Shown here one piece after another: positions 8,349 to 17,182 of a stretch of DNA of 64,000 nt (the stretch's first letter is position 1; every line of letters begins with the position of its first letter). Source of the stretch: Pleomorphomonas carboxyditropha (GTDB lineage: Bacteria > Pseudomonadota > Alphaproteobacteria > Rhizobiales > Pleomorphomonadaceae); assembly GCF_002770725.1 (NCBI RefSeq), contig NZ_NQVN01000002.1:1-64000 (forward strand), read 5' to 3'. The position numbers and the translations under genes were made by a program. The notes under the pieces are model-generated. The model did not search any database and had not been told where the DNA came from. It saw nothing but the letters and a program-made list of their open reading frames with translations.

Positions 8349-9408
8349 GGCGGCCGTCCTTGCGACCGAAGCGGAGCCGGTACCTCGTGAGTACGGCTGC
8401 CCCCAGCACGAACAGCAACAGGATGCCTTGCATGGCCGGGACCAGCGCCGAGGGAACGTCGGTCAGCACGCTCATGTAAAGCGCCCCATTGGCCATGGCG
8501 CCGAAGGCGAGGGCGGCAACCAGTGTTCCCCAGGGATTGAGCGCGCCGATCATGCCGACGATGATGCCGGTGTAGCCGAGACCGTTCAGCACTTCGGCCC
8601 GCAGGCGGAAATTGATGCCGAACACCTCCGAGACTCCGGCGAGCGCCGAAAGAGCACCGGAAATCGCCATGGCCATGACGATGGTGGTCGCCACCCGCAC
8701 GCCCTTGTAGCGGAGGGCAACCGGGTTGAAGCCGAGCCCGCGCAGCTCGAAGCCCAGCGGCGTGCGCCCGATCACCAGGGCGACCGCCGCCGTTGCCAGC
8801 AGCGCCAGCGGCGCACCGAGATGCAGGCCGAAAAGCTCCGGCAAACGAAAGGTGTCGGCGATCAATGGCGTCTGATGGTAGGCCGTCGAGCCGGCTTCGA
8901 TCCATGGGCCGCCCGCCAGGAGATAGGACAGGAGATAGACGATGATGTAATTGAGCATCATCGTCGAGATGATCTCGTTGACATCGAAACGCGTCTTGAG
9001 CACGGCGCAAAGGGCGGCGACGGCTGCGCCGCCGGCAACGGAGGCAAGCACGACGGCCGGCACCGCGACGATGGCCGGTGCGCCAGCCAGCTGCAGCGAC
9101 ATCCAGTAGCCGGCCATGGCGCCGGCGAATACCTGTCCCTCCTGGCCGATATTCCAGATGCCGGCCCGGAAGGCGACGACGGTGGCAAGGCCCGTGAAGA
9201 CGAGCGGGATGGCGGCCGCCAGGCTTTGGCCGATCGCCTCGGCGTCGCCGAAGGCACCCTGCCAGAGCGCACCGAGGCCATCGGCAACATCGGCGCCGGT
9301 GATTGTGATCAGCACCACCGACGCCAGGAGGCCGGCGGCGATGGCCAGGAGATAGGCGATGGCCTGAGCGATCCAGCCGGCACTCTCGCGGCGCTCGAAG
9401 GCGATCAT
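8341..9408 (-). CDS. Nucleoside/purine ABC transporter permease (first)
   Basis: A 355-residue membrane protein starting at ATG 9408, whose ATG overlaps the ATPase TGA. The open frame continues upstream, but that part lies inside the ATPase gene and is not homologous to permeases. Diagnostic motifs are FRAGIWNIGQEGQ and NEIISTMMLNYI, as in YufP/NupP-type permeases. Roughly ten hydrophobic spans. It overlaps its partner permease downstream. Confidence 0.88.
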   Translation of the reverse strand: MIAFERRESAGWIAQAIAYLLAIAAGLLASVVLITITGADVADGLGALWQGAFGDAEAIGQSLAAAIPLVFTGLATVVAFRAGIWNIGQEGQVFAGAMAGYWMSLQLAGAPAIVAVPAVVLASVAGGAAVAALCAVLKTRFDVNEIISTMMLNYIIVYLLSYLLAGGPWIEAGSTAYHQTPLIADTFRLPELFGLHLGAPLALLATAAVALVIGRTPLGFELRGLGFNPVALRYKGVRVATTIVMAMAISGALSALAGVSEVFGINFRLRAEVLNGLGYTGIIVGMIGALNPWGTLVAALAFGAMANGALYMSVLTDVPSALVPAMQGILLLFVLGAAVLTRYRLRFGRKDGRHG

Positions 9409-10919
9409 GCCGCCTCCCGCTTCTGGCCGGCCATCATCAGGCCGATCTCCTCGATACTGGTGGAGCGGGCATCGACGATGCCCATCAGACGCCCCTGGAA
9501 CATGACGCCGATGCGATCGGAGAGGTTGAGAAGGTCTTCGAGCTCGGACGAGGCGAGGACCACCGCGCAACCGGCGGCGCGCTTCTCGATCAGACGATCA
9601 TGGATATATTCGATCACGCCGACGTCGAGGCCGCGGGTCGGCTGGTTGGCCAGAAGCACCCGGCTCGCCGCCGCAAGCTCGCGAGCGAGCACGACGCGCT
9701 GGGCATTGCCGCCGGACAGTGCGCGGGCACGTGTCTCGGCCGAAGGCGCGGCGATCTGATAATCGGCGATGGCCACCGCCGCGGCGACCCGGATGGCGCC
9801 GCGGTTCAGGAAGTGTCCGTCGGCAAAGACGTCGCGATGGCTGCCGAGGGCGATGTTTTCGGCGATCGAGAAGTCGCCTACCAGTCCCTCGCTCAGGCGG
9901 TCTTCGGGAATATGGCCGACGCCGAGCTTCTGGATGCCATGCACGTCGAGATCGGCCAGCAGTTCACCGTCGATCAGAACGCGGCCGGACGAGAACGGCA
10001 GGACGCCGGCGATGGCCTCCATCAGCGGCTTCTGGCCGTTGCCGGCCACCCCGGCAAGGCCGAAGATTTCGCCCTCGGCGACGGAAAAGCTGATGTCGTC
10101 GAGGATCGGAGCACCACCGGGACGGCGGATGGTGACGTGCTCGACGTCGAGACAGGGGCGGCCCGGACGGGAACTGCCGCGATGCTTGCGCTCCACTTCC
10201 CGGCCGATCATCAGCCGCGTCAGCTCCTGGGGGGTGGTCTCCGACGTGGCGCGCTCGCCGACGACCCGACCTTGCCGGAGCACGACGACGCGGTCGGACC
10301 GCATCACCTCGGCGAGGGAATGGGAGATGAGGACGAGAGCGACGCCGGCCGTCTTCAACTCGTCGATGATGCGGAAAAGCTTGCGAGATTCCTGGAGATC
10401 GAGCGTCGCGGTCGGCTCGTCGAGAATGAGCACGGCGGCCTCGTGGTAGAGTGCCTTGAGCAGCTCCACCCATTGGCGCTCGCCGACCGTGAGATCGCCG
10501 ACGCGGGCGTCCGGCCGGACGGAGATGCCGTAGCGCCGGCAAAGCGCCCGCAGCTTCTTTTCCGCCGCGCGGTAGTTCACGAACAGGCCGCGCTCGTGGC
10601 CGAGGACGATGTTCTCGAGCACCGTGAAATCGTCGACCAGCAGAAAATGCTGGTGCACCAGCGCGATGCCGGCGACAATGGCATCGGCCGCCGTCGAAAA
10701 GCGAACCGGCTCGCCGTTCAGCACGATTTCACCGCCGTCAGGTGAATGGAGGCCGGCAAGACACGCCGACAGCGTCGATTTTCCAGCGCCGTTTTCGCCG
10801 AACAGGCAGACAAGTTCGCCGGCTCCGACGTCGAAGCTGACCGCGTCGTTGGCGCGGACAGGACCGAATGTTTTGGTAAGGCCGCGAACCGAGAGCACGG
10901 GCTGGCGCTGCATCGTCAT
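9405..10919 (-). CDS. Nucleoside/purine ABC transporter ATP-binding protein (two NBDs)
   Basis: A 504-residue duplicated ATPase. The first domain has Walker A GENGAGKST, signature LTVGERQWVELLKAL and Walker B LILDEPTATLD. The second has the degenerate Walker A-like GVAGNGQ, ALSGGNAQR and LLANQPTRGLD, where Asn-Gln replaces Asp-Glu. That is normal for this family (NupA/YufO), whose second site does not hydrolyse ATP efficiently. ATG at 10919 or 10913 is possible. It follows the binding-protein gene and the hairpin at 10934-10961. Confidence 0.9.
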   Translation of the reverse strand: MTMQRQPVLSVRGLTKTFGPVRANDAVSFDVGAGELVCLFGENGAGKSTLSACLAGLHSPDGGEIVLNGEPVRFSTAADAIVAGIALVHQHFLLVDDFTVLENIVLGHERGLFVNYRAAEKKLRALCRRYGISVRPDARVGDLTVGERQWVELLKALYHEAAVLILDEPTATLDLQESRKLFRIIDELKTAGVALVLISHSLAEVMRSDRVVVLRQGRVVGERATSETTPQELTRLMIGREVERKHRGSSRPGRPCLDVEHVTIRRPGGAPILDDISFSVAEGEIFGLAGVAGNGQKPLMEAIAGVLPFSSGRVLIDGELLADLDVHGIQKLGVGHIPEDRLSEGLVGDFSIAENIALGSHRDVFADGHFLNRGAIRVAAAVAIADYQIAAPSAETRARALSGGNAQRVVLARELAAASRVLLANQPTRGLDVGVIEYIHDRLIEKRAAGCAVVLASSELEDLLNLSDRIGVMFQGRLMGIVDARSTSIEEIGLMMAGQKREAA

Positions 10920-10933
10920 GTCCTGATGGAATG

Positions 10934-10961
10934 GGTGCCCGGCGCTGGCTCGTCGGGCACC
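10934..10961 (-). promoter_or_regulatory. Hairpin between BMP binding-protein gene and ATPase gene
   Basis: GGTGCCCG (10934-10941) pairs with CGGGCACC (10954-10961), flanked by G-T wobbles, starting 7 bases after the binding-protein stop. There is no T-tract, so an mRNA-stabilising or partial-attenuation role is more likely than full termination. The same arrangement follows the other four binding-protein genes in the window. Confidence 0.55.
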
Positions 10962-10968
10962 TCCCTCT

Positions 10969-11982
10969 TCAGTCCGAGGCGGGAACCGCGAGGTCGACGG
11001 GGATGACCAGCTCCTTGGAGTTGATCTTGTCCTCGAGCGCCTTCACTTCGGTCTTCACCTCGGCCGGGATCTTGTCGTCGTAGGCATGGTAGCCGGAAAG
11101 GCTGCTGCCGCCTTCTGCTTGCGAGAACCAGCGCTCCTTGACGTTGCCCTCGTATGGCTTGCCATTGGCGGCATGGTCGTACCAGGCGTCGATCACCCAC
11201 TTGAGGTCGGGCTCCCAGGAAATCAGCGAGGAGGCGACCACCGATGCCGGTGCCCGTTCGCCCTGGTCGACGTAGTTGCCGAAGCACTTGATGTTGGCCT
11301 TCTCGCAGGTCTCGAAGCTGCCGGCGAGCTGGAAGATCAGGTCGGCGCCAGCCGAGATCTGCGCATTGGTGAACTGCTCGGCCTTGGCCGGGTCGTACCA
11401 GCTCTCGATGAAGGCCACCTTGCGCTTGACGTCCGGGTTGACCGACTTGGCGCCGGCAAAGAAGGAATTGATCTGGTCGTTGACGTCCTCGGACGGAAAC
11501 TGCCCGACCACGCCGACGGTATCCGATTTGGTCAGCCGGCCGGCGAGAACGCCGAGCAGGTACGACGGCTCGTGCACGCGCTTGTAGTCGTAGTAGACAT
11601 TGCCGCCGAGCCCTTCGTTGCCGGAGCCGACCACGACGAACAGCACGTCCGGGTACTTGTCCTTCAACGCCTTGACCTGGTCGGAATAGGAACTGTGCGC
11701 CCAGATCACCTGGTACTTGCCCGACTTGGCGAGTAGTTCCATGGCGTCCTTGGCCTTCTCGCCCTCGACGCCGTCGACGTGCTTGGTGGCGATCTTGAGG
11801 CCGTGCGGCGCCTCCTTGGCGACGGTCTCGACGTCGCGCAGCAGCGTGGCATCCCAGTCGGCCTCGGGGCCGGTGGCGAGGATCATGCCGATGCCGAGCT
11901 CGGTCGGCGCTTCGGCCAGCGCGGTTCCACCGAGAAGGCCCAGCGAGGTGAGGGCCGCTGCCCCCAGTAAGGCGAGTTTCAT
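10969..11982 (-). CDS. BMP-family nucleoside/purine-binding periplasmic protein
   Basis: A 337-residue solute-binding protein. ATG 11982 follows a GGGGAA ribosome site and opens a Sec signal peptide (MKLALLGAAALTSLGLLGG, cleavage near TALA). The mature part fits the BMP/PnrA family, with GIGMILATGPEADWD at the start and YLLGVLAGRLTKSD in the middle. It delivers substrate to the two permeases downstream in the operon. The longer in-frame start upstream would destroy the signal peptide. Cargo is inferred from the deaminase-family genes on both sides. Confidence 0.9.
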   Translation of the reverse strand: MKLALLGAAALTSLGLLGGTALAEAPTELGIGMILATGPEADWDATLLRDVETVAKEAPHGLKIATKHVDGVEGEKAKDAMELLAKSGKYQVIWAHSSYSDQVKALKDKYPDVLFVVVGSGNEGLGGNVYYDYKRVHEPSYLLGVLAGRLTKSDTVGVVGQFPSEDVNDQINSFFAGAKSVNPDVKRKVAFIESWYDPAKAEQFTNAQISAGADLIFQLAGSFETCEKANIKCFGNYVDQGERAPASVVASSLISWEPDLKWVIDAWYDHAANGKPYEGNVKERWFSQAEGGSSLSGYHAYDDKIPAEVKTEVKALEDKINSKELVIPVDLAVPASD

Positions 11983-12042
11983 GGTTCCGTTCCCCTTTTT
12001 TGCCGCCCCGGGGGCTGAAGCCGGCACCCGCGGCGGTTCCAC

Positions 12043-13803
12043 TCAGATCTTTTCCAGTACCGGGTCGAACGCCTTCAGGCCGACGCAGTCGATGGCGCCG
12101 ATGTCGGTGATCGCATATTCGGGAATGGCGGTGATCGACAGCACGAACATGTTCATGAACGGCCAGTCGAGCGTGCAGCCGGCGGCGCGGGCCGCCGCGT
12201 CGAGCGCGTCTTCCTTGACCGCCATTTCCTCGGGTTCGATGTCCGAGACGATGCCGCCGATCGGCAGTTCGAGGCCGACGACCACCTTGCCGTCCTCGAC
12301 GAAGGCCTGGCCGCCGCCCTTCTCGATGATCCAGTTGATGGCCACCGCCATGTCGGCGGTGTTGGCCCCGATACAGACGATGTTGTTGTCATCCGGCGCC
12401 GTCGAAGTGGCCATGGCGCCGCGCTTGAGGCCAAAGCCCGATACGAAGGCCACGGGGCGGTTGGTGGTCTTGCCGTAGCGCTCGACCACCGTGACGTAGA
12501 GGATGTCCTGGGTGACATCGGGGGCGACGATGCCTTCGCGAACCTTCAGCACCGCATCACGCCGGTTGCGGACGAAGGGAACGTCGAGCGACATGTTCAT
12601 GGCCAGCACCTTGACGGCGCCGGTGTCGGAGCGAACCTCGAGATCGGCCGCCGAAACCGGCTTGGCCTTGACGGTGTCGGTCAGGAATGCCGGGCGATGC
12701 GGCGGGACGAGCGTCTTCACCATCTTGCCGCCGCGCGCCACCAGCTCGCCCTTGGCGACGACTTCCTCGACCCGGAAGCTCTCGGGGCTATCGACGAGGA
12801 GAATGTCGGCCTGACGGCCGGGGGCGATCAGGCCGACCTTGTGATCGATGCGATAGGCGACGGCCGAATTGATGGTCGCCATCTGGATCGCTTCGATCGG
12901 CGAAACGCCCTCGGCGATCGCCATGCGAACCATGTTGTCGACATGGCCGCGCCTCAGAACGTCGGTGGCCACCACGTCGTCGGTGCAGAAGCTGACGCGA
13001 TGGGAAGCCTTCGGCGCCAGCTTGGTCGCAACCTGGATGTTCTCCTTGAGAAAATGGCTGATGGAGCTTTCGCGCACCACGACGAACATGCCGTTGCGCA
13101 ACTTCTCCAGCGTTTCCTCGACCGTGTAGCTCTCATGGTCGAGCCGGACGCCGGCGCTGACATAGGAAGCGAGCTTGTGCCCCCGGCACATCGGCGCGCA
13201 GCCGAACACCGGCAACTTGTTCTTCTGGGCGATTTCCAACGCCTCGAGAACATCCTCGTCCTCTTCCTGAATGAACTCGCGGACCGTTTCCCAAACGCCG
13301 ACGCACTCCGGCCACTCCTGGGCGACGCGGTGGTCGGCCGGACTGAAATAATGACCGACGGTGGAGCGCGGCATCGTGTAGGGCGTCTTGCAGGGAGCGC
13401 CCCAGTGAATGGTCAGCGGACCGGCGTTGGCCTCGTCGAGAAAATGTCGCGATCCGTCGAGGCCGGCGACCACCAGGATCTGATCGAGACCGGAGACGAT
13501 CGAGGTGGTGCCGAGGGGAACCACCAGCTTGGCGAAGCTGGTCACCGATAGCTTGGAGCACTCGACGTGGAGATGGCCGTCGATGAGACCCGGGGCGAGA
13601 TAGCGTCCTTGGGCGTCGTGGATGACGGTGTCCGGCCCGATGCAATGGCTTACGTCGCCGATGGCGACAATATGCCCGTCCTTGATGGCGACGTCCGCCG
13701 GATAAATCTCCGCCGAGGCAACGTTGATAAGCTTGCCGTTGGTGATCGCCAGGTCCGATTTGACGCTGCCGTGTCCGGCGCGGATCCGTTGCTTGAGGCT
13801 CAC
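12043..13803 (-). CDS. Adenine-deaminase-family amidohydrolase with altered metal motif
   Basis: First gene of the operon; 586 residues from a GTG with a GGGAGA ribosome site. It aligns along its length with adenine deaminases: GHLHVEC (HxH), VGHYFSP, FCTDDVVAT, GLIAPGRQADI, the C-terminal FVSGFGLKRGAMA and ELPIGGIVSD. It differs where true Ade has DPHEIANVLG: here the sequence is GLDQILVVAG, so the conserved His-Glu pair is gone. The other deaminase in this operon keeps that motif. A changed substrate (another purine, pterin or related amino-heterocycle) is therefore plausible; assigning adenine itself would be unsafe. Confidence 0.8.
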   Translation of the reverse strand: MSLKQRIRAGHGSVKSDLAITNGKLINVASAEIYPADVAIKDGHIVAIGDVSHCIGPDTVIHDAQGRYLAPGLIDGHLHVECSKLSVTSFAKLVVPLGTTSIVSGLDQILVVAGLDGSRHFLDEANAGPLTIHWGAPCKTPYTMPRSTVGHYFSPADHRVAQEWPECVGVWETVREFIQEEDEDVLEALEIAQKNKLPVFGCAPMCRGHKLASYVSAGVRLDHESYTVEETLEKLRNGMFVVVRESSISHFLKENIQVATKLAPKASHRVSFCTDDVVATDVLRRGHVDNMVRMAIAEGVSPIEAIQMATINSAVAYRIDHKVGLIAPGRQADILLVDSPESFRVEEVVAKGELVARGGKMVKTLVPPHRPAFLTDTVKAKPVSAADLEVRSDTGAVKVLAMNMSLDVPFVRNRRDAVLKVREGIVAPDVTQDILYVTVVERYGKTTNRPVAFVSGFGLKRGAMATSTAPDDNNIVCIGANTADMAVAINWIIEKGGGQAFVEDGKVVVGLELPIGGIVSDIEPEEMAVKEDALDAAARAAGCTLDWPFMNMFVLSITAIPEYAITDIGAIDCVGLKAFDPVLEKI

Positions 13804-13863
13804 GCTGGTCTCCCGATTTTCGCGGAGAATGCCGCGGGAGGGGCATACGGCTCAAGGCGGCAA

Positions 13864-13898
13864 ACTTGTCTCCAAAATGAATACTTGTCTCAAATGAA
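13864..13898. promoter_or_regulatory. Direct repeats, candidate AraC-type operator
   Basis: ACTTGTCTCCAAAATGAA (13864-13881) and ACTTGTCTCAAATGAA (13883-13898) form a tandem repeat with about 19-base period between the minus-strand deaminase operon and the divergent araC gene. Direct repeats about two helical turns apart are the usual binding layout for AraC-family activators. Confidence 0.5.
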
Positions 13899-14008
13899 CC
13901 ATGCTGATTGAGTGGGCAGGCAGTGCGGCCGGAAATTGCCTAGTTTCTGGCTATATTGGTCTGCTATTGGGCGGATTTTCCTGACATCGAGCAGGAAAGG
14001 TATCTGAA

Positions 14009-14803
14009 ATGAAATTTTTCCCGGAGGAGCTCAGGTTTGTTTTCGGCCAGAGTCGCTACGCGGGCCGGGAGCGGTTTGGTCCACTGCACGGCTGCCAGAT
14101 CGAGATGGTCCACATTCGCACGGGACAGGTCGAGGCCGTCATCGATGGTGTTGCTCTCGACATTGTTGCGCCGGCCATGCTTTTCGTCGCGGCCGCGCGG
14201 CAACTGGAATATCGTTACGGTGGAGACGACCTCTCCGATGTATTCTGGTGTCAGTGTCTGGGGCCGTCGATCGGCGAGGGGCTGGTTTCGACCCTCCGGT
14301 CTCACAACGGAGCGATGGTCGTATCCGAAGCAGCTTCGACGCTGTTCCGCTTGGGGGCCGAGCTGCCTCTCAGGATCAGTGACGGGATGCCGGATTTCGT
14401 CGCCAGTCTTGCCGAGACATTGGCGCAGGAGCTGATCGGCCGCCGGGGCGGTGGCGATCGTGCGCCGAAGGGCGAGAGCCGCGTCGCGGTAATCGGCCGG
14501 TATATCGAGGACAACCTCGAACAGGTTATCGGCATGCGGGAGCTCAGCGAAGCCTTCGCCCTGACGCCGCAGCACATCAACCGCCTGTTCCGCGCCGCCT
14601 ACGGCGTCAATGCGCTTGATTACCTCTGGCATCTCAGAATCCGCCGAGGCGCGTTCATGCTGAGGCACACCGGCATGCCGATCAGTCAGATTGCCTATCG
14701 CAATGGCTTCAAGACGCCCAACCATTTCTCCCGGCTGATCCAACGGCAATACGGTCTCTCGCCCCGCAAGCTGCGCATGCGCGACTGGCTGGGCGAGACT
14801 TAA
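14009..14803 (+). CDS. AraC-family transcriptional regulator
   Basis: A 264-residue regulator. The C-terminal 100 residues contain two helix-turn-helix units: IGMRELSEAFALTPQHINRL, then PISQIAYRNGFKTPNHFSRL, followed by the family end motif GLSPRKLR. The N-terminal half is a cupin-like sensing domain without further identity. It is divergently transcribed from the deaminase/BMP operon, which makes it the probable activator of that operon, perhaps sensing a purine. ATG 14009 has an AGGAAAGG site upstream. Confidence 0.87.
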   Translation: MKFFPEELRFVFGQSRYAGRERFGPLHGCQIEMVHIRTGQVEAVIDGVALDIVAPAMLFVAAARQLEYRYGGDDLSDVFWCQCLGPSIGEGLVSTLRSHNGAMVVSEAASTLFRLGAELPLRISDGMPDFVASLAETLAQELIGRRGGGDRAPKGESRVAVIGRYIEDNLEQVIGMRELSEAFALTPQHINRLFRAAYGVNALDYLWHLRIRRGAFMLRHTGMPISQIAYRNGFKTPNHFSRLIQRQYGLSPRKLRMRDWLGET

Positions 14804-14950
14804 GCTGCCAACGCGTGGGCATTCCGTCGATCCTGGACGGCCCCGGTCGGTAGAAAGAAAATCTCGTCCGTGGAGGAGCGAAAGAGTGCTAGTTAGTCAA
14901 CAAGCCGATAAAGGGTTATCTTGTCTTGGAATGATATTTAGCTAATCGGG

Positions 14951-15739
14951 TCACTTGGATACTCGTGCCGGTCTCAGTGTCGCTTTGATTAATTGTCGGG
15001 TATAGGCGTGTTTCGGGGCGCCGAACAACTGGTTGGGATGTCCCTGTTCGACAATTCGTCCGCGGTCGAGCACGGCGATCTCGTCGCAGAGGAAGTCCGC
15101 AACAGCGAGGTCGTGGCCGATGAACAGGCAACCAAGACCTGTCTGTACCTGAAGGTCCTTGATGAGGTTGAGGATCTGGGCCTGGGTCAGCACGTCGAGC
15201 GCCGAAACCGGTTCGTCGAGAATCAGAATCGACGGTTCCATCAGCAGCGCCCGCGCCAGGCCGATACGTTGCCGCTGGCCACCGGAGAGGTCGCGCGGCC
15301 GGCGTCGCAACAGGTCGGGCACAAGATCGACGGCCTCGAGCGCCGCCTTGATCCGGTCCGGACGCTCCGATGGAGCGATGCCGCGCAGGTAGAGCGGTTC
15401 GGACAGAATGGCTTCGACGCCGAGACGGGGATTGAGCGCGCCGGCGGCATCCTGAAACACCGGCTGGACGGCCCGGCGGAACTTCATGCGCGCCCGGCCG
15501 CGCAGGTTCGCCACATCGGTGCCGTCGAAAAGAACCGTGCCGCTCGTGGGAGCGAGCAGGCCGAGGGCGATCCGCGCCAGCGTCGACTTTCCCGCGCCGG
15601 ATTCGCCGATCAGGCCGAGCGTTCGCCCTGGGCGGACGGTCATCGAGATGTCCTGCAACACCGTCCTCTGATTCCGGGCGCTCCCGAGCCAGGATCGCGG
15701 CGCGCCGTAGGATTTGCCGATGCCTTGCAGTTCAAGCAT
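14951..15739 (-). CDS. Orphan dipeptide/oligopeptide ABC ATPase (DppF type)
   Basis: A 262-residue ATPase from ATG 15739, with Walker A GESGAGKST, Q-loop VFQDAAGALNPR, signature LSGGQRQRIGLARAL, Walker B ILILDEPVSALD and the H-loop GHD. All catalytic parts are intact. Its partner dppD, just upstream on the same strand, is truncated, and no permease or binding protein of its own set remains. It may be dead in practice or may serve the transporter at 17183-20684, which already has a fused ATPase. The frame is open further upstream but overlaps dppD there. Confidence 0.8.
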   Translation of the reverse strand: MLELQGIGKSYGAPRSWLGSARNQRTVLQDISMTVRPGRTLGLIGESGAGKSTLARIALGLLAPTSGTVLFDGTDVANLRGRARMKFRRAVQPVFQDAAGALNPRLGVEAILSEPLYLRGIAPSERPDRIKAALEAVDLVPDLLRRRPRDLSGGQRQRIGLARALLMEPSILILDEPVSALDVLTQAQILNLIKDLQVQTGLGCLFIGHDLAVADFLCDEIAVLDRGRIVEQGHPNQLFGAPKHAYTRQLIKATLRPARVSK

Positions 15740-16088
15740 CGCGAGATCCTCCCGCCGCTGCCGCGCCCCAGTCCCGGGCAGCGGTCGGCAGGCGATGGCG
15801 CCGGTCTCCATGCCGGGGCTCGGCGTCATGGAGCGCTTGCGTGTAGGGATGGCGCTCTCCGTCGTCGCCGGGCCGGAAGCGGTCAACGGTGCGGCCGGCG
15901 CGCAGCACCACCACCTCGTCGCAGAAGCCGTTCACCAGCCGAAGGTTATGCGAGATCAGCAACACCGCGCGGCCGCGCTCGCGCGTCAGTCCATCGAGCA
16001 GGGCCATGATCGCCGCCTGGGTCGTCACGTCGAGCGCGGTCGTCGGCTCGTCGGCGATGATCAGTTCGGGGTCGCCGGCTATGGCTCG
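15732..16088 (-). pseudogene. Truncated dipeptide ABC ATPase (DppD C-terminal half)
   Basis: Reading leftwards from about 16088 the frame gives RAIAGDPELIIADEPTTALD (Walker B and D-loop), LLISHNLRLV (H-loop), then RHPYTQAL typical of DppD C-termini, and ends 8 bases inside dppF. Walker A, Q-loop and signature are all missing: the coding similarity begins exactly where the IclR gene stops (16079). No start codon or ribosome site can make a functional ATPase. This is the scar of a deletion or replacement that removed the front of a dpp operon. Confidence 0.85.
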
Positions 16089-16834
16089 GCCGCAGTCAAT
16101 CCCAGGGCCTCGGCAATGTTTGTGGCGGCCTCGAGGAGCGCGTCGACCTGGGCTTCGGCGTCGGCGCGCCGCATCCGTTCCTCGGGTCCGACGACGCTGA
16201 TGCCCGCCACGGCGATGCCGGCCAGGCCGCGGATCGGCGCGGCGTGGGCGAGCACGCCGGGGCGCCACTCGCCGCAGGTCGTGGCGTAGCCGCGCGCACG
16301 GATCTCGGCAAGCTGATGCCGCAGGACGGTGGGACTGGTCACGGTGTTGTCGGTGTAGGCGACGAGGTTGGCGCAGATGCGGTCGATCGTTTCCTCGGAG
16401 GAGAAGGCCAGTTGGGCCTTGCCGGTTCCCGTGCAATAGAGCGGTGCCCGGTGCCCGACCTCGACGTGGGTGCGCACGGCATGCCGGCTTTCCACCTTGT
16501 CGATGTAGATCACCTCGTCGTCGACGATGGTGGACAGGTAGATCGATTCCCCGGTGGCCTTGGCCAGCGCCAGGAGATGCGGCGCCGCCGCCGCCCTGAG
16601 GTTGGACCTGCCGAAAAAGCGCGTGCCGAGCTCCCAGAGCTTCAGCGTCGGCTCGTAGGTGCGCGCCTGGGCGTCCTGGCGGACGTAGCGGCATTCCTCC
16701 AGGGTCTTCAGGAGCCGATGGGTGTTGCTTTTGGTCTGTCCGCAGGTCTGCGCCAGCGAGGTCAGCGTCGCCGGACCGTCGCTGAAGGCCAGAGCTTCGA
16801 GCAGCGTCAGCGCCTTGACGACGGTCGTCTCCAT
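16079..16834 (-). CDS. IclR-family transcriptional regulator
   Basis: A 251-residue regulator. The N-terminal winged helix-turn-helix (ATLTSLAQTCGQTKSNTHRLLKTL) is followed by the IclR effector domain with GHRAPLYCTGTGKAQLAF and GLAGIAVAGISVVG. It is divergent from the dppB operon at 17183 with a 348-base gap holding an inverted repeat, and is its likely regulator. Its last codons sit on the junction with the dppD remnant, but the length is normal for the family, so it is probably functional. Confidence 0.88.
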   Translation of the reverse strand: METTVVKALTLLEALAFSDGPATLTSLAQTCGQTKSNTHRLLKTLEECRYVRQDAQARTYEPTLKLWELGTRFFGRSNLRAAAAPHLLALAKATGESIYLSTIVDDEVIYIDKVESRHAVRTHVEVGHRAPLYCTGTGKAQLAFSSEETIDRICANLVAYTDNTVTSPTVLRHQLAEIRARGYATTCGEWRPGVLAHAAPIRGLAGIAVAGISVVGPEERMRRADAEAQVDALLEAATNIAEALGLTAAEP

Positions 16835-17182
16835 GTCTGCTTCTCCATCGGCGAATGCAAAGGCTCGCCCGCAATCCTGATACAGGCCTTCAATATGTGA
16901 AACAGGGCGGCCGATGCAACCCTTCCGTTAATGGCGGACCGCTACAGCCGCGCAGGGCGATTGCCACGCCGTCCTCGCCGGCTCAGATCGTTTCCGCCGC
17001 CTTATTTCACTCGGCGCCGGGATTTTAGCATGAGATTTCTGTTCCAAATAATGTGACGTAATATCTTGATTTGGAACATGAGACCGGATGCGGATCCTCG
17101 CATGCCGGATGTTTCGGGATCGCTTCGTGCCTACACACCACGTTTCTAGCGGCCATTTCGTTGCCGGGACGGAGAATGTCCT
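16835..17182. other. Divergent promoter region between iclR and dppB
   Basis: No gene. The DNA is GC-rich up to about 17020, then AT-richer to 17085, where the inverted repeat 17040-17078 lies. A GGAGAA ribosome site at 17171-17176 precedes the GTG start of dppB. Confidence 0.6.
17040..17078. promoter_or_regulatory. Inverted repeat, candidate IclR operator
   Basis: TGTTCCAAAT (17040-17049) and ATTTGGAACA (17069-17078) are perfect inverted 10-mers separated by 19 bases, i.e. about three helical turns centre to centre. The TTCCAAAT core recurs at 33423-33430 upstream of the binding-protein gene at the other end of the locus. It resembles the TGGAAAT half of the E. coli IclR box. Confidence 0.55.

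Noticed and set aside
13804-14008. Purine riboswitch upstream of the deaminase operon
   Set aside because: No purine-aptamer core or paired helices could be traced; direct repeats and a divergent AraC gene explain regulation better.
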